Made by a program: the position numbers and the translations under genes. From positions 1 to 64,000 of the forward strand of contig NZ_JBHYDX010000005.1 in assembly GCF_051860505.1 (NCBI RefSeq): a stretch of DNA of 64,000 bases. Direction: 5' to 3'. The notes under the pieces are model-generated. The model made no database searches, had not been told where the DNA came from, and saw only the letters and a program-made list of their open reading frames with translations. Shown piece by piece: positions 17,025 through 26,400 of the stretch. The stretch comes from Pannonibacter sp051860505. GTDB lineage: Bacteria > Pseudomonadota > Alphaproteobacteria > Rhizobiales > Stappiaceae. Position 1 is the stretch's first letter. The number at the start of each line of letters is the position of its first letter.

Positions 17025-17912
17025 ATGCGCTGGAAAGGCCGTCAGGAAAGCAGCAATGTGGATGACCGGCGTGGGTCGGGCGGTGGCGGCTTTCGCGCGC
17101 CACGCCGGGGCGTCAAGGCCGGTGGCGGTCTCGGCATCGGCGGCATTGTCGTTGTGCTGCTGATTTCCTGGGTCACCGGCATCAGTCCGCTCGAGTTGCT
17201 GGGCACGATGGACGGCGGGACGCAATCCGTCGAAACGCGCCAGACGTCGGGGCCCCGACCGGCCGCAGAGGATGAACTCGCCAGCTTTGTATCTGTAGTG
17301 CTCGCCGATACCGAGACCACCTGGACCCAGCTGATGCAGGCGGAGGGGCGAGACTACCCCGAGCCAAGGCTTGTCCTGTTCACCGACTATGTCCCCTCGG
17401 CCTGCGGCCAGGCGAGTTCGGCCACCGGTCCGTTCTATTGCGGCGCTGACCAGCAGATCTACATCGACCTGTCGTTTTACCGCCAGCTGTCGCAGGAGCT
17501 TGGTGCGCCGGGGGATTTTGCCCAGGCCTACGTGCTGGCGCATGAGGTCGGGCATCACGTCCAGAACGTGCTCGGCATCCTGCCGGAATACCAGCGCGTA
17601 CGGCGCTCCCTCAGCAAGGCAGATGCCAATGCTCTTTCCGTGCGGGTGGAACTGCAGGCCGATTGCCTTGCCGGTGTCTGGGCCCATCACGCCGCCCGGC
17701 AGCAGGGCTTTGTCGAGGATGGCGACATCGAGGAAGCGCTCAACGCGGCCTCCCGCATTGGCGATGACACGCTGCAGCGCCAGGCCCAGGGCTATGTGGT
17801 TCCCGAGAGCTTCAACCATGGCACGTCGGACCAGCGTGCCCGGTGGTTCCGCGAAGGCTTCCGCTCCGGCGAGATGGGCAGCTGCGACACGTTCAACGCC
17901 CGCCGCCTGTGA
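17025..17912 (+). CDS. YpfJ family neutral zinc metallopeptidase
   Basis: This encodes 295 residues. The Gly-rich cytoplasmic N-terminus is followed by a transmembrane helix (about 33-50) and a metallopeptidase domain with the zinc motif HEVGHHVQN at about residues 173-181 and a downstream Glu in VELQADCLAGVW as the likely third ligand. This matches the YpfJ/KPN_02809 family. Substrates are unknown. Typical family length. The gene is on the plus strand about 50 bases after the YkuD gene. Confidence 0.93.
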   Translation: MRWKGRQESSNVDDRRGSGGGGFRAPRRGVKAGGGLGIGGIVVVLLISWVTGISPLELLGTMDGGTQSVETRQTSGPRPAAEDELASFVSVVLADTETTWTQLMQAEGRDYPEPRLVLFTDYVPSACGQASSATGPFYCGADQQIYIDLSFYRQLSQELGAPGDFAQAYVLAHEVGHHVQNVLGILPEYQRVRRSLSKADANALSVRVELQADCLAGVWAHHAARQQGFVEDGDIEEALNAASRIGDDTLQRQAQGYVVPESFNHGTSDQRARWFREGFRSGEMGSCDTFNARRL

Positions 17913-18048
17913 GGACATGATGCGAAGCCGGACCGGCTGAAACCATATGCAAGGGTGACAGCTGGTATTTCGGCAGCTTTTCCGCCATATAGAGCATATA
18001 GGGGCGTCACCCAGCCCCGGTTTTCCCCCTGCCTCTCTCGGACCCGAC

Positions 18049-18960
18049 ATGCGCAGATCGTTTTTGAAGATGAATGGCCTTGGCAATGACTTCGTCGTGT
18101 GGGACGCCCGCACGGAGAAACTTGCCCTGACGCCGGACGTCATCGCTGCGCTCGGCAACCGGGAGACCGGCATCGGCTTTGACCAGATGATCACGGTCGA
18201 ACGCTCGCCATCGGGCGCCGACGCCTTCATGCGCATCCACAACTGCGACGGCAGCGAGGTCTCCGCCTGCGGCAACGCGACGCGCTGCATCGGCCGCCTG
18301 CTCATGGAGGAGACAGAGAGGGACGCCGTGTCCATCGAGACCCGCGCCGGTCTGCTGATCGCCCGCAAGGCCGAGGCACCGCTCAGCGTCACCGTCGACA
18401 TGGGCAAGCCGCGCTTCGCCTGGAACGAGATCCCGCTGGCGGAAGAGTTTGCCGACACCCGTGCGATCGAGCTGCAGATCGGCCCCATAGACGCGCCGAT
18501 CCTGCACACGCCGGCTGCCGTGAGCATGGGCAATCCGCATGCGATCTTCTGGGTCAAGGATGTCGATGCCTATGATCTCGGCCGCATCGGGCCGCTGCTC
18601 GAACACCATCCGATCTTCCCGGAAGCCGCGAATATCTCGCTCGCCCATATCTTTGCCCCGAACCAGATCCGCGTGCGGGTCTGGGAACGTGGAGCGGGCC
18701 TCACGCGGGCCTGCGGCACCGCCGCCTGTGCCGTGGCCGTGGCTGCGGCGCGCGATCGTCGCGCCGGCCGCAGCTCGGTCATTCACCTGCCGGGCGGCGC
18801 CATCTCGATCACCTGGCGCGAGAGCGACGACCACGTCCTGATGACCGGCGCCACCGAAGTCGAATTCGAGGGCGAAGTTGATTTCGACAGCCTCACCTTC
18901 GTCAAGACCGGACCGGGCGACGCGGACCTGCAGGCAGCCTCGCTGGAGGTTGCCCGGTGA
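18049..18960 (+). CDS. dapF: Diaminopimelate epimerase
   Basis: Interconverts LL- and meso-diaminopimelate without a cofactor, for lysine and peptidoglycan synthesis. The 303-residue length is slightly above the usual 275. The two catalytic cysteines lie in SACGNATRC (about residue 74) and TRACGTAAC (about 222). MNGLGNDFVV is the conserved N-terminus. It overlaps mtaB by 4 bases (GTGA), so translation is coupled. It works with lysA at 3.5 kb. Confidence 0.97.
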   Translation: MRRSFLKMNGLGNDFVVWDARTEKLALTPDVIAALGNRETGIGFDQMITVERSPSGADAFMRIHNCDGSEVSACGNATRCIGRLLMEETERDAVSIETRAGLLIARKAEAPLSVTVDMGKPRFAWNEIPLAEEFADTRAIELQIGPIDAPILHTPAAVSMGNPHAIFWVKDVDAYDLGRIGPLLEHHPIFPEAANISLAHIFAPNQIRVRVWERGAGLTRACGTAACAVAVAAARDRRAGRSSVIHLPGGAISITWRESDDHVLMTGATEVEFEGEVDFDSLTFVKTGPGDADLQAASLEVAR

Positions 18961-20225
18961 GCATCGACGTTGTGACCTTCGGTTGCCGGCTCAATTCCTA
19001 TGAGTCCGAAGTGATGAAGCGCGAGGCGGAGGCCGCCGGCCTCAAGGACGCGATCCTGATCAACACCTGTGCCGTTACGTCGGAAGCCGTGCGCCAGGCA
19101 CGTCAGGCCGTGCGCAAGGCCCGCCGCGACAATCCGGGCGCCAAGATCATCGTCACCGGCTGCGCCGCCCAGACCGAGACCTCGAAATTCTCCGAAATGC
19201 CGGAGGTCGATCTCGTCCTCGGCAATTCGGAAAAGCTGGAGCGCGCCTCCTATGGCCGCGTGGCACAGTTCGGGCTGGATGCCAGCGAAAAGGTCCGCGT
19301 CAACGACATCATGAGCGTGCGCGAGACCGCCAGCCATCTCATCGACGGACTGGAAGGCCGCGCCCGCGCCTTCGTCCAGGTGCAGAACGGCTGCGACCAC
19401 CGCTGCACTTTCTGCATCATCCCCTTCGGCCGCGGCAATTCCCGCTCGGTGCCGATGGGCGTCGTGGTCGATCAGGTCCGCCGGCTGGTGGAGAATGGCT
19501 ACAACGAGATCGTCGTCACCGGCGTCGACATCACCTCCTATGGCTCCGACCTGCCCGGCACCCCGAAGCTCGGCACGCTGGTCGCCAAGATCCTCAAGCT
19601 GGTGCCGGAGCTGAAGCGCCTGCGCCTGTCCTCCATCGATTCCATCGAGGCCGATCCGGAGCTAATGCGGGTCATTGCCGAGGACGAACGGCTGATGCCG
19701 CATTTCCACCTGTCGCTGCAGGCCGGTGACGACATGATCCTGAAGCGCATGAAGCGGCGGCACCTGCGCGCCGACAGCATCCGCTTTTGCGATGAGGTCC
19801 GCGCCATGCGGCCGGATGTGGTCTTCGGCGCCGACATCATCGCCGGCTTCCCGACCGAGACGGAAGAGATGTTCGCCAACACGCTGGCGATCGTCGACGA
19901 ATGCGGCCTGACGCATCTGCACGTCTTCCCCTTCTCCCCGCGCCCGGGCACACCGGCCGCGCGCATGCCGCAGCTGGAAAAGGCTCTGGTCAAGGAGCGC
20001 GCAGCGCGCCTGCGCGCCAAGGGAGAGATCGTGCTGGCCGCGCATCTGGGCGCCGAGGTAGGTCGTCTGCGTCCGATCCTGATGGAGCGCGAAGGCCTTG
20101 GCCGCACTGAACAATTCACCCAGGTCGAGGTGGAGGGCGGCGAAGCCGGCCAGATCCTTCAGACCCGGATCACCGGACACACCGGCCGCCATCTTCTCGG
20201 CGCGCTCGTCTCCCAGGCTGCCTGA
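18957..20225 (+). CDS. mtaB: tRNA t6A37 methylthiotransferase MtaB
   Basis: A radical-SAM enzyme that converts N6-threonylcarbamoyladenosine to its 2-methylthio form at position 37 of ANN-decoding tRNAs. The 422 residues contain an N-terminal UPF0004 domain with cysteines (about residues 10, 46 and 80), the radical-SAM CDHRCTFC motif (about 143-150) and a C-terminal TRAM-like domain. The start is GTG overlapping the dapF stop. The dapF-mtaB-ftsY order is common in alphaproteobacteria. Confidence 0.94.
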   Translation: MSIDVVTFGCRLNSYESEVMKREAEAAGLKDAILINTCAVTSEAVRQARQAVRKARRDNPGAKIIVTGCAAQTETSKFSEMPEVDLVLGNSEKLERASYGRVAQFGLDASEKVRVNDIMSVRETASHLIDGLEGRARAFVQVQNGCDHRCTFCIIPFGRGNSRSVPMGVVVDQVRRLVENGYNEIVVTGVDITSYGSDLPGTPKLGTLVAKILKLVPELKRLRLSSIDSIEADPELMRVIAEDERLMPHFHLSLQAGDDMILKRMKRRHLRADSIRFCDEVRAMRPDVVFGADIIAGFPTETEEMFANTLAIVDECGLTHLHVFPFSPRPGTPAARMPQLEKALVKERAARLRAKGEIVLAAHLGAEVGRLRPILMEREGLGRTEQFTQVEVEGGEAGQILQTRITGHTGRHLLGALVSQAA

Positions 20226-20272
20226 GACCTGAAGGCCGCGGGACCCGACACCAATACGCAGGACGCGACACG

Positions 20273-21472
20273 ATGAGCGAGAAGAAGCGCGGGTTTTTCG
20301 GCCGCCTGTTCGGTGGCAAGGACGCGGACGAGGCGCAGATCGAGCAGGGTACGGAGGCTTTGGCCACGGATCTGGAAGCGATCAGCGAACCGGACTCCCG
20401 CCCGGAATCCCTGCCAGAACCGCTGCCCGACGTCACGGAGCCGACCGAGCAGAGCGAACCTTCGCCGATTGAGGTGGAGCCCGACGCGCCGATTGTGGAA
20501 CCCGCCGAGGTTCCCGTTCCGGCCCCTGTGGCCGAAACGCTCCAGCCAACGGAAAAGCTCAGCTGGTTCCAGCGTCTGCGCCGTGGCCTTTCCCGCTCAT
20601 CCTCCGCGCTGACCGAGGGCATTGCCTCGATCTTCACGAAGCGCAAGCTCGACCAGTCGATGCTGGACGAGCTGGAAGACATCCTATTGCAGGCCGATCT
20701 CGGGCTCGATACTGCCAGCTCGATCACCGAGCGGCTGGGGTCGGGGCGCTTCGACAAGGAGATCTCGCCGGAGGAAGTGCGCGCCATCCTTGCCGACGAA
20801 GTCGAGAAAGTGCTGGTCCCGGTGGCCAAGCCGCTGGATCTCGACAGGGGCATCCGGCCGCATGTGGTGCTGATGGTTGGCGTCAACGGCACCGGCAAGA
20901 CCACCACCATCGGCAAGCTCGCCTCGCGCCTTGCCGCCGAGGGCAAGACGGTGATGCTGGCAGCCGGCGATACATTCCGCGCCGCTGCTGTCGAACAGCT
21001 GAAGATCTGGGGCAGTCGCACCGGCTCGGAGGTCGTTGCCCGGGACGCCGGAGCCGACGCGGCCGGGCTCGCCTTTGACGCCATGCAAGCGGCCAAGGAC
21101 AAGAATGTCGACGTGCTGCTGATCGACACCGCCGGCCGGCTTCAGAACAAGGCCGAGCTGATGGCGGAGCTGGAAAAGGTCATCCGCGTCATCCGCAAGG
21201 TCGACCCGACCGCGCCGCATGACGTGCTCCTGACCCTTGATGCGACCACCGGCCAAAACGCCATGAACCAGGTGGAGATTTTCGGCAAGGTGGCCGGGGT
21301 TACCGGCCTCGTCATGACAAAGCTGGATGGCACTGCGCGCGGCGGCATTCTCGTGGCAATTGCGGCAAAGTCTGGCATGCCCGTGCATTTCATTGGCGTC
21401 GGCGAAGGCATCGATGACCTCGAGCCCTTCTCTGCCCGCGACTTCGCCGAAGCGATTGCCGGACTGGCCTGA
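20273..21472 (+). CDS. ftsY: Signal recognition particle receptor FtsY
   Basis: The SRP receptor GTPase that delivers ribosomes to the membrane; its partner Ffh is encoded at 43 kb. The 399 residues comprise an acidic, Pro/Glu-rich N-terminal A domain (about 20-90), an N domain and a G domain with GVNGTGKTTTIGKLA (about 201-215), the DTAGR motif and the TKLDGTARGG closing motif. The start is an ATG about 47 bases after mtaB. Confidence 0.97.
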   Translation: MSEKKRGFFGRLFGGKDADEAQIEQGTEALATDLEAISEPDSRPESLPEPLPDVTEPTEQSEPSPIEVEPDAPIVEPAEVPVPAPVAETLQPTEKLSWFQRLRRGLSRSSSALTEGIASIFTKRKLDQSMLDELEDILLQADLGLDTASSITERLGSGRFDKEISPEEVRAILADEVEKVLVPVAKPLDLDRGIRPHVVLMVGVNGTGKTTTIGKLASRLAAEGKTVMLAAGDTFRAAAVEQLKIWGSRTGSEVVARDAGADAAGLAFDAMQAAKDKNVDVLLIDTAGRLQNKAELMAELEKVIRVIRKVDPTAPHDVLLTLDATTGQNAMNQVEIFGKVAGVTGLVMTKLDGTARGGILVAIAAKSGMPVHFIGVGEGIDDLEPFSARDFAEAIAGLA

Positions 21473-21513
21473 GGAAGCCCGCTTCGAGTGATGTCGGAGA
21501 ACGGCAACGGCAA

Positions 21514-21539
21514 CAAAAAACCCGCGCCGGGCGCGGGTT
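21514..21539 (-). terminator. Intrinsic terminator for the YjfB-like gene
   Basis: A GC-rich stem (AACCCGCGC with GCGCGGGTT) that on the minus strand is followed by a run of six T. It lies about 50 bases after the end of the minus-strand YjfB-like gene and also just after ftsY, which it could serve less efficiently. Confidence 0.85.
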
Positions 21540-21585
21540 CAGTCGGCTGCCGGACGAGGATCGGCAGCGGGGATAGACAAAACAA

Positions 21586-21783
21586 TCAGGCGATTACATC
21601 AAGGGCGCCGCCCATGCCGGCGGGAGCGGACCGTGCCGCACCGCTCTGCGCTGCCTGGTCAAGCAGGGTAACGATGGCCTGGTCTGACTGAAGCGCCATC
21701 TTCGTCATCTTCGTCTGCAGCTGGTCCCTGGTCTGGGCCTGCTGCGCGGAGACGAGCGATGTGGCAATCGAAACGCTGTCCAT
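21586..21783 (-). CDS. YjfB family putative motility protein
   Basis: This encodes 65 residues, matching the YjfB-like putative motility protein pattern: MDSVSIATSLVSAQQAQT at the start, a central helix with MALQSDQAIVTLLDQ, and a C-terminal GMGGALDVIA. The family is small, soluble and of unproven function; its genes are found with flagellar or chemotaxis regulons. The end resembles the GLGxxVDI ends of the two proteins at 0.5-1 kb. A perfect CtrA-type box lies 46 bases upstream, which fits CtrA control of motility in alphaproteobacteria. Its own terminator follows. Confidence 0.8.
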   Translation of the reverse strand: MDSVSIATSLVSAQQAQTRDQLQTKMTKMALQSDQAIVTLLDQAAQSGAARSAPAGMGGALDVIA

Positions 21784-21829
21784 GACACCACCGACTGATT
21801 GTGAGTTGCTTCAGTTTCGACCAATCGGG

Positions 21830-21844
21830 TTAACAGGCAGTTAA
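21830..21844 (-). promoter_or_regulatory. CtrA-type box upstream of the YjfB-like gene
   Basis: A perfect TTAA-N7-TTAA (TTAA at 21830 and at 21841), 46 bases from the start of the YjfB-like gene. The right half overlaps the TAA stop of the upstream acyl-CoA ligase gene. Half sites are embedded in GGGTTAAC and GTTAACCC, giving dyad symmetry. Confidence 0.6.
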
Positions 21845-23331
21845 CCCTTCTGCAGACTGCGGCGCAGAAGCTTGCCGGACGGGGTGCGCGGCAACTCGTC
21901 GACGAAGCGATACAGCTTCGGCCGCTTATACTCGGCCAGACCGGCAGCAGCCACGGCGGCGATAGCTGCCTCGTCCCCTGCGCTGCCCTGCCGCATGACA
22001 ACAAAGGCGGCGATCAGATCAACGCCATGGCCGGCAACCACAGTGGTCACAGCAACCTCGGCAACATCCGGATGGGCGGCAAGCACACGTTCGACCTCCT
22101 CGGGCGCCACCCGATAACCGAAGGCGTTCATCACGTCGTCGGCCCGACCTTCGTACCAGAGATAGCCATCCGCATCGAAACGGGCCCGGTCGCCCGTCAG
22201 GAACCAGTCACCCCGAAAAGCTGCCTCCGTCTCCGCCTTCCGGCGGAAATAGCCCAGCATCAGCCCGGGATCGGAGCGATACACGGCGAGAAGCCCGACC
22301 TCACCAGCGGGCAGAAGCCGGGCCTCATCGCTGGCTTCGTCGAGCACGGCAACACGGCGGCCGTCCTGCGGCTTGCCGGGACTGCCCGGACGCGTCGGCA
22401 CCTCGGGACTGCTAGAGACATAGGTCGAGATCTCGCTCATGCCGAGCGCTTCGTAGAGCGGGCGGCCTGTCTTCTCGCACCAGTCCGAATGCAGGCTCAC
22501 CGACAGGGCCTCGCCCGCCGTCAGGCCATGGCGCAGCAAGGGAAATGAGGCAGGGGTCACCGCGCCGTATTTCAGCAAGCGCCGGTAGAGGCTGGGCACA
22601 GCGGCAAAAAGGGTCGCCCGGCAGCCCTCGAGAACGCCGGGCCAGACGTCAGGATCGCGCGGCCCGTCATAGACAATGCTCGTCGCGCCATTGGCCCAGG
22701 GGTCCATCAGCCCGACGCCCAGCGTGTAAGTCCAGTTGAAGGCGCCGGCATGCAGCAGCCTGTCGTGACGGGTCATGCCATACCAGCCGCGATCCATTGG
22801 CCGGCGTCCAAGTGCGGCACGCTGGGCATGCAGCACGCCCTTGGGATAGCCGGAGGTGCCGGACGTGTAGATCAGAAAGGCCGGATCATCCGGCTGCGTC
22901 TCTGCATATTTATCTGCAGGTGCCGCCTTCAGACCCGCGAGCACATCGGGCCCGAGAAAGCGGACGCCGGGGCGGTCGACGGGCAGGCTTGTCGCACCGT
23001 CATGCAGCACGCAGACCGCACCGCTGTCCGCAAGGATCAGGTCGCACTCCGGCGCTGTGAGCAGCGCGGAACTCGGCACCGGCACGAAGCCCCCGGCGAT
23101 GGCGCCAAAGAACGCCAGCGGAAAGTCACTGGAATGGCCGATGCGCAGTAGGATCCGGTCGCCCTGCATCAGCCCGAGACGACGAAGGCCGCCGGCGACA
23201 CGCAGGATCGTGTCTTCTAGGCGGCCATAGGTCCAGGTCTCAAGCGGAGCACCCGCTTGCCCCACCACCTCAAGCGCGACATCCGTGGCAGACGGCGCGG
23301 CGTTGGTGAGGCAGTAGCGGGCAAGGTTCAT
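21841..23331 (-). CDS. AMP-binding acyl-CoA synthetase (benzoate-CoA ligase-like)
   Basis: Activates a carboxylic acid with ATP and CoA. The 496 residues contain the AMP-binding P-loop YTSGTSGYPKGVLH (about 162-175), the YEALGMSE motif, and the C-terminal YEGRADD and RTPSGKLLRRSL with the catalytic lysine that is often acetylated. Overall resemblance is to benzoate-CoA ligase and related aryl/alkyl ligases; the true substrate cannot be read. The start MNLARYCL is placed just after the stop of the upstream dehydrogenase (4-base gap); the frame is open further upstream but runs into that gene. Confidence 0.88.
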   Translation of the reverse strand: MNLARYCLTNAAPSATDVALEVVGQAGAPLETWTYGRLEDTILRVAGGLRRLGLMQGDRILLRIGHSSDFPLAFFGAIAGGFVPVPSSALLTAPECDLILADSGAVCVLHDGATSLPVDRPGVRFLGPDVLAGLKAAPADKYAETQPDDPAFLIYTSGTSGYPKGVLHAQRAALGRRPMDRGWYGMTRHDRLLHAGAFNWTYTLGVGLMDPWANGATSIVYDGPRDPDVWPGVLEGCRATLFAAVPSLYRRLLKYGAVTPASFPLLRHGLTAGEALSVSLHSDWCEKTGRPLYEALGMSEISTYVSSSPEVPTRPGSPGKPQDGRRVAVLDEASDEARLLPAGEVGLLAVYRSDPGLMLGYFRRKAETEAAFRGDWFLTGDRARFDADGYLWYEGRADDVMNAFGYRVAPEEVERVLAAHPDVAEVAVTTVVAGHGVDLIAAFVVMRQGSAGDEAAIAAVAAAGLAEYKRPKLYRFVDELPRTPSGKLLRRSLQKG

Positions 23332-23335
23332 CGCG

Positions 23336-24217
23336 TCAGCGGGTCGGAACCGGAGTGTCGCCGCGATAGTCGTAGAAGCCACGGCGGGTCTTGCGGCCCA
23401 GCCAGCCGGCCTCGACATATTTCACCAGCAGCGGGCACGGACGGTACTTGCTGTCGGCGAGGCCCTCATAGAGCACCTGCATGATCGACAGGCAGGTGTC
23501 GAGACCGATGAAATCAGCCAGTTGCAGCGGGCCCATCGGATGGTTCGCGCCGAGCTTCATCGCCGTGTCGATGGCCTCGACCGAACCGACGCCCTCATAG
23601 AGCGTGTAGATGGCTTCGTTGATCATCGGCAGCAGGATGCGGTTGACCATGAAGGCCGGGAAGTCTTCGGCAACGGCAACCGTCTTGCCGATGCGCGAGA
23701 CAAAGCCCTTGGCCGCTTCGAAAGTCTCGTCCTCGGTGGCAATGCCACGCACCAGCTCGACCAGTTCCATGATCGGAACCGGGTTCATGAAGTGGATGCC
23801 GATGAAGCGCTCCGGCCGGTCCGTCGTTGCGGCAAGGCGCGTAATCGAGATTGAGGAGGTGTTGGTCGCCAGCATGGCTTCCGGCTTCAGCACCGGGCAG
23901 AGCTGGGCGAAGATCTTGCGCTTGACCTGTTCGTTTTCGGTAGCGGACTCGATGATCAGGTCAACGTCGGCGAGCATGTCGAGGTTTTCCGCGCCCGACA
24001 GTCGGTCGAGGGCTGCGGAGCGTTCTTCCTCGGCAATCTGTCCCTTGCCGACCTGACGCGCCAGGTTGCCATTGATCGAGGCAAGCCCGGACTCGATCCG
24101 GTCGCGGGAGAGGTCGTTGAGAATGACCTGGTACCCTGCCAGGGCGCAGACATGGGCGATGCCGCTGCCCATCTGGCCCGATCCGATCACGCCGATTTTC
24201 CTGATCTCGACCACCAT
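23336..24217 (-). CDS. 3-hydroxybutyryl-CoA dehydrogenase
   Basis: Oxidises 3-hydroxyacyl-CoA with NAD(P), reversibly. The 293-residue length is normal for the short type. The N-terminal Rossmann motif is GSGQMGSGIAHV (about 12-23). The HFMNPVPIMELVELVRG segment contains the catalytic His, with Glu and Asn elsewhere in the fold (NRILLPMINEA). It forms a tight pair with the downstream ligase and lies next to etfAB, consistent with beta-oxidation-type metabolism. Confidence 0.95.
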   Translation of the reverse strand: MVVEIRKIGVIGSGQMGSGIAHVCALAGYQVILNDLSRDRIESGLASINGNLARQVGKGQIAEEERSAALDRLSGAENLDMLADVDLIIESATENEQVKRKIFAQLCPVLKPEAMLATNTSSISITRLAATTDRPERFIGIHFMNPVPIMELVELVRGIATEDETFEAAKGFVSRIGKTVAVAEDFPAFMVNRILLPMINEAIYTLYEGVGSVEAIDTAMKLGANHPMGPLQLADFIGLDTCLSIMQVLYEGLADSKYRPCPLLVKYVEAGWLGRKTRRGFYDYRGDTPVPTR

Positions 24218-24415
24218 CGTTCAATCCGATTCTGTTGCAAGCCACGGTGACACGGGCAAGGTCGTTGACGGACCCTCGCTCGAACCGCGCTATTCTTTAC
24301 AAGACTGGCGCGCCGCGGCAAGAACTCCCGGCGGAAAAGCGGCCCGCCCTGAAGTTTTCGTTAAGTTATGTGTCATGGCTGTGGCATTGCAGCCCGGCAC
24401 AGGATCAAGGACACA

Positions 24416-24450
24416 AAATGACCCGCGCCGGAAACCGCCGCGGGTCATTT
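24416..24450 (-). terminator. Hairpin after etfA
   Basis: A 12-base-pair inverted repeat (AAATGACCCGCG with CGCGGGTCATTT) around an 11-base loop, immediately after the minus-strand etfA end. The T tract is short (about 4), so it is a moderate terminator candidate. The remaining bases between etfA and the dehydrogenase gene hold no recognised gene. Confidence 0.7.
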
Positions 24451-24453
24451 GCA

Positions 24454-25392
24454 TCAGGCTTTTTCCAGCTCTGCCTTGAGCTGCGGCAGGATGTCGAACA
24501 GGTCACCGACGAGGCCATAGTCCGCCACCTGGAAGATCGGGGCTTCTTCGTCCTTGTTGATCGCCACGATGACCTTGGAGTCCTTCATGCCGGCCAGATG
24601 CTGGATCGCGCCGGAAATGCCGCAGGCGATGTAGAGCTGCGGGGCGACGACCTTGCCGGTCTGACCGACCTGCCAGTCGTTCGGGGCATAGCCCGCATCG
24701 ACGGCAGCGCGGGACGCGCCAACGGCAGCGCCCAGCGCATCGGCCACCGGCAGGATGATTTCCTGGAACTTTTCCGCCGAACCCAGCGCGCGGCCACCCG
24801 AGATGATGATCTTCGCAGAAGCCAGTTCCGGACGGTCGGACTTCGACAGCTCTTCGCCAACGAAGGACGACAGGCTCTTGTCTGCCGGAACCATGACATC
24901 TTCGATCGCCGCTGCACCGCCCTGGGCAGCTGCCTGGAAGGACGCCGTGCGCACGGTGAGAACCTTCTTGGCATCGCTGGACTTGACGGTCTGGATGGCG
25001 TTGCCGGCGTAGATCGGACGCTCGAACGTATCGGCGTCGATCACGGCGGTGACTTCGGAGATCTGCATCACGTCGATGAGGGCTGCAACGCGCGGCAGGG
25101 TGTTCTTGCCGCTGGCCGTTGCCGGGGCAACGATGGCGGAGTAGCCGCCAGCGAGCGAGACAATCAGGTCGGCCAGCGGTTCAGCCAGCTGATGCGACAG
25201 GGCATCGCTCTCGGCAACGAGAACCTTGGCAACGCCGGACAGCTTGGCCGCTTCGGCGGCTGCCGAACGGGCCCCGCTGCCGGCAACCAGGACATGGACA
25301 TCGCCGCCAAGCTTGGCAGCAGCAGTCAGGGCCTTGGCCGTCGCGTCATTCAGCGCGCCACCGGCATGTTCGGCCACGAGAAGGGTGGTCAT
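24454..25392 (-). CDS. etfA: Electron transfer flavoprotein subunit alpha
   Basis: The large ETF subunit, 312 residues, which carries FAD and passes electrons from acyl-CoA dehydrogenases to ETF-ubiquinone oxidoreductase. The C-terminal FAD domain shows the conserved GISGAIQHLAGMKDS and AINKDEEAPIF segments (about 250-285), and SGGRALGS lies near 195. AGGAGG is 8 bases upstream of the ATG. It follows etfB by 27 bases. Confidence 0.97.
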   Translation of the reverse strand: MTTLLVAEHAGGALNDATAKALTAAAKLGGDVHVLVAGSGARSAAAEAAKLSGVAKVLVAESDALSHQLAEPLADLIVSLAGGYSAIVAPATASGKNTLPRVAALIDVMQISEVTAVIDADTFERPIYAGNAIQTVKSSDAKKVLTVRTASFQAAAQGGAAAIEDVMVPADKSLSSFVGEELSKSDRPELASAKIIISGGRALGSAEKFQEIILPVADALGAAVGASRAAVDAGYAPNDWQVGQTGKVVAPQLYIACGISGAIQHLAGMKDSKVIVAINKDEEAPIFQVADYGLVGDLFDILPQLKAELEKA

Positions 25393-25419
25393 GGATCAGT
25401 TCCTCCTGCGACGGGTCCC

Positions 25420-26169
25420 TCAGAGGACGCCGGCCTCGTTCTTCAGCTTGGCGACCAGTTCAGCGGCGGAGCCGACCTTGACGCCGGCCTGGCGCGACGC
25501 CGGTTCGACGGTCTTCAGCACGGCCAGCCGCGGCGCTATGTCGACGCCCATCTCTTCCGGTGTCTTTTCGTCGATCGGCTTCTTTTTCGCCTTCATGATG
25601 TTCGGCAGCGACGCATAGCGCGGCTCGTTGAGGCGCAGGTCCGTGGTGACCACGGCCGGCAGCTTCAGCTTCACGGTCTGCAAGCCGCCGTCGACTTCGC
25701 GGGTCACATCGACGGTTTCAGCGGAAAGATCGACCTTCGAGGCGAAGGTGCCCTGGCCCCAGCCGAGCAGCGCCGCCAGCATCTGGCCGGTCTGGTTGCA
25801 ATCGTCGTCGATGGCCTGCTTGCCAACGATGACGAGGCTAGGTGCTTCCGCGTCGACCAGCGCCTTGAGGATCTTGGCGACGGCGAGCGGCTCGGTGGTC
25901 GCATCGGTCTTCACGAGAATGCCGCGGTCGGCACCCATCGCCAGCGCCGTGCGCAGGGTCTCGGTTGCCTGGGCCGGGCCAACAGACACGACAACCACTT
26001 CGGTCGCCTTGCCGGCTTCCTTGAGACGCAGCGCCTCCTCGACGGAAATCTCGTCGAAGGGGTTCATCGACATTTTCACGTTGGCAAGGTCAACGCCCGA
26101 GCCATCCGGCTTCACACGGACCTTCACATTGTAATCGATCACCCGCTTCACGGGCACAAGGATCTTCAT
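25420..26169 (-). CDS. etfB: Electron transfer flavoprotein subunit beta
   Basis: The small ETF subunit, 249 residues, which binds AMP. The start MKILVPVKRVIDYNVKVRV is the family N-terminus, with GGGAGGATAAAA upstream. MSMNPFDEISVEEALRLKE and the VGKQAIDDDCNQTGQMLA segment (about 120-140) are the ETF-beta signatures. It is the first gene of the etfB-etfA pair. Confidence 0.97.
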   Translation of the reverse strand: MKILVPVKRVIDYNVKVRVKPDGSGVDLANVKMSMNPFDEISVEEALRLKEAGKATEVVVVSVGPAQATETLRTALAMGADRGILVKTDATTEPLAVAKILKALVDAEAPSLVIVGKQAIDDDCNQTGQMLAALLGWGQGTFASKVDLSAETVDVTREVDGGLQTVKLKLPAVVTTDLRLNEPRYASLPNIMKAKKKPIDEKTPEEMGVDIAPRLAVLKTVEPASRQAGVKVGSAAELVAKLKNEAGVL

Positions 26170-26400
26170 CGGTTTTATCCTCCCGCTCGGACGGCTTTTC
26201 TGCCGCACCGCATCAACTGTTCAAGCCGGCTTAGGATCCGTCCCGGAAAACGGCGCATTTCAGCCAAACTCTGCGTATGGCGGGCGACGGTAATCACCCG
26301 CAGGTCAGGTGTCAACGATGGCGCAAGGGAAGCTGCATCGGCCATTTGCTGCATTGCAGGAGCCAGCAGCATCCCTTTGGCCAGGTCATTCGGGCCCGTC

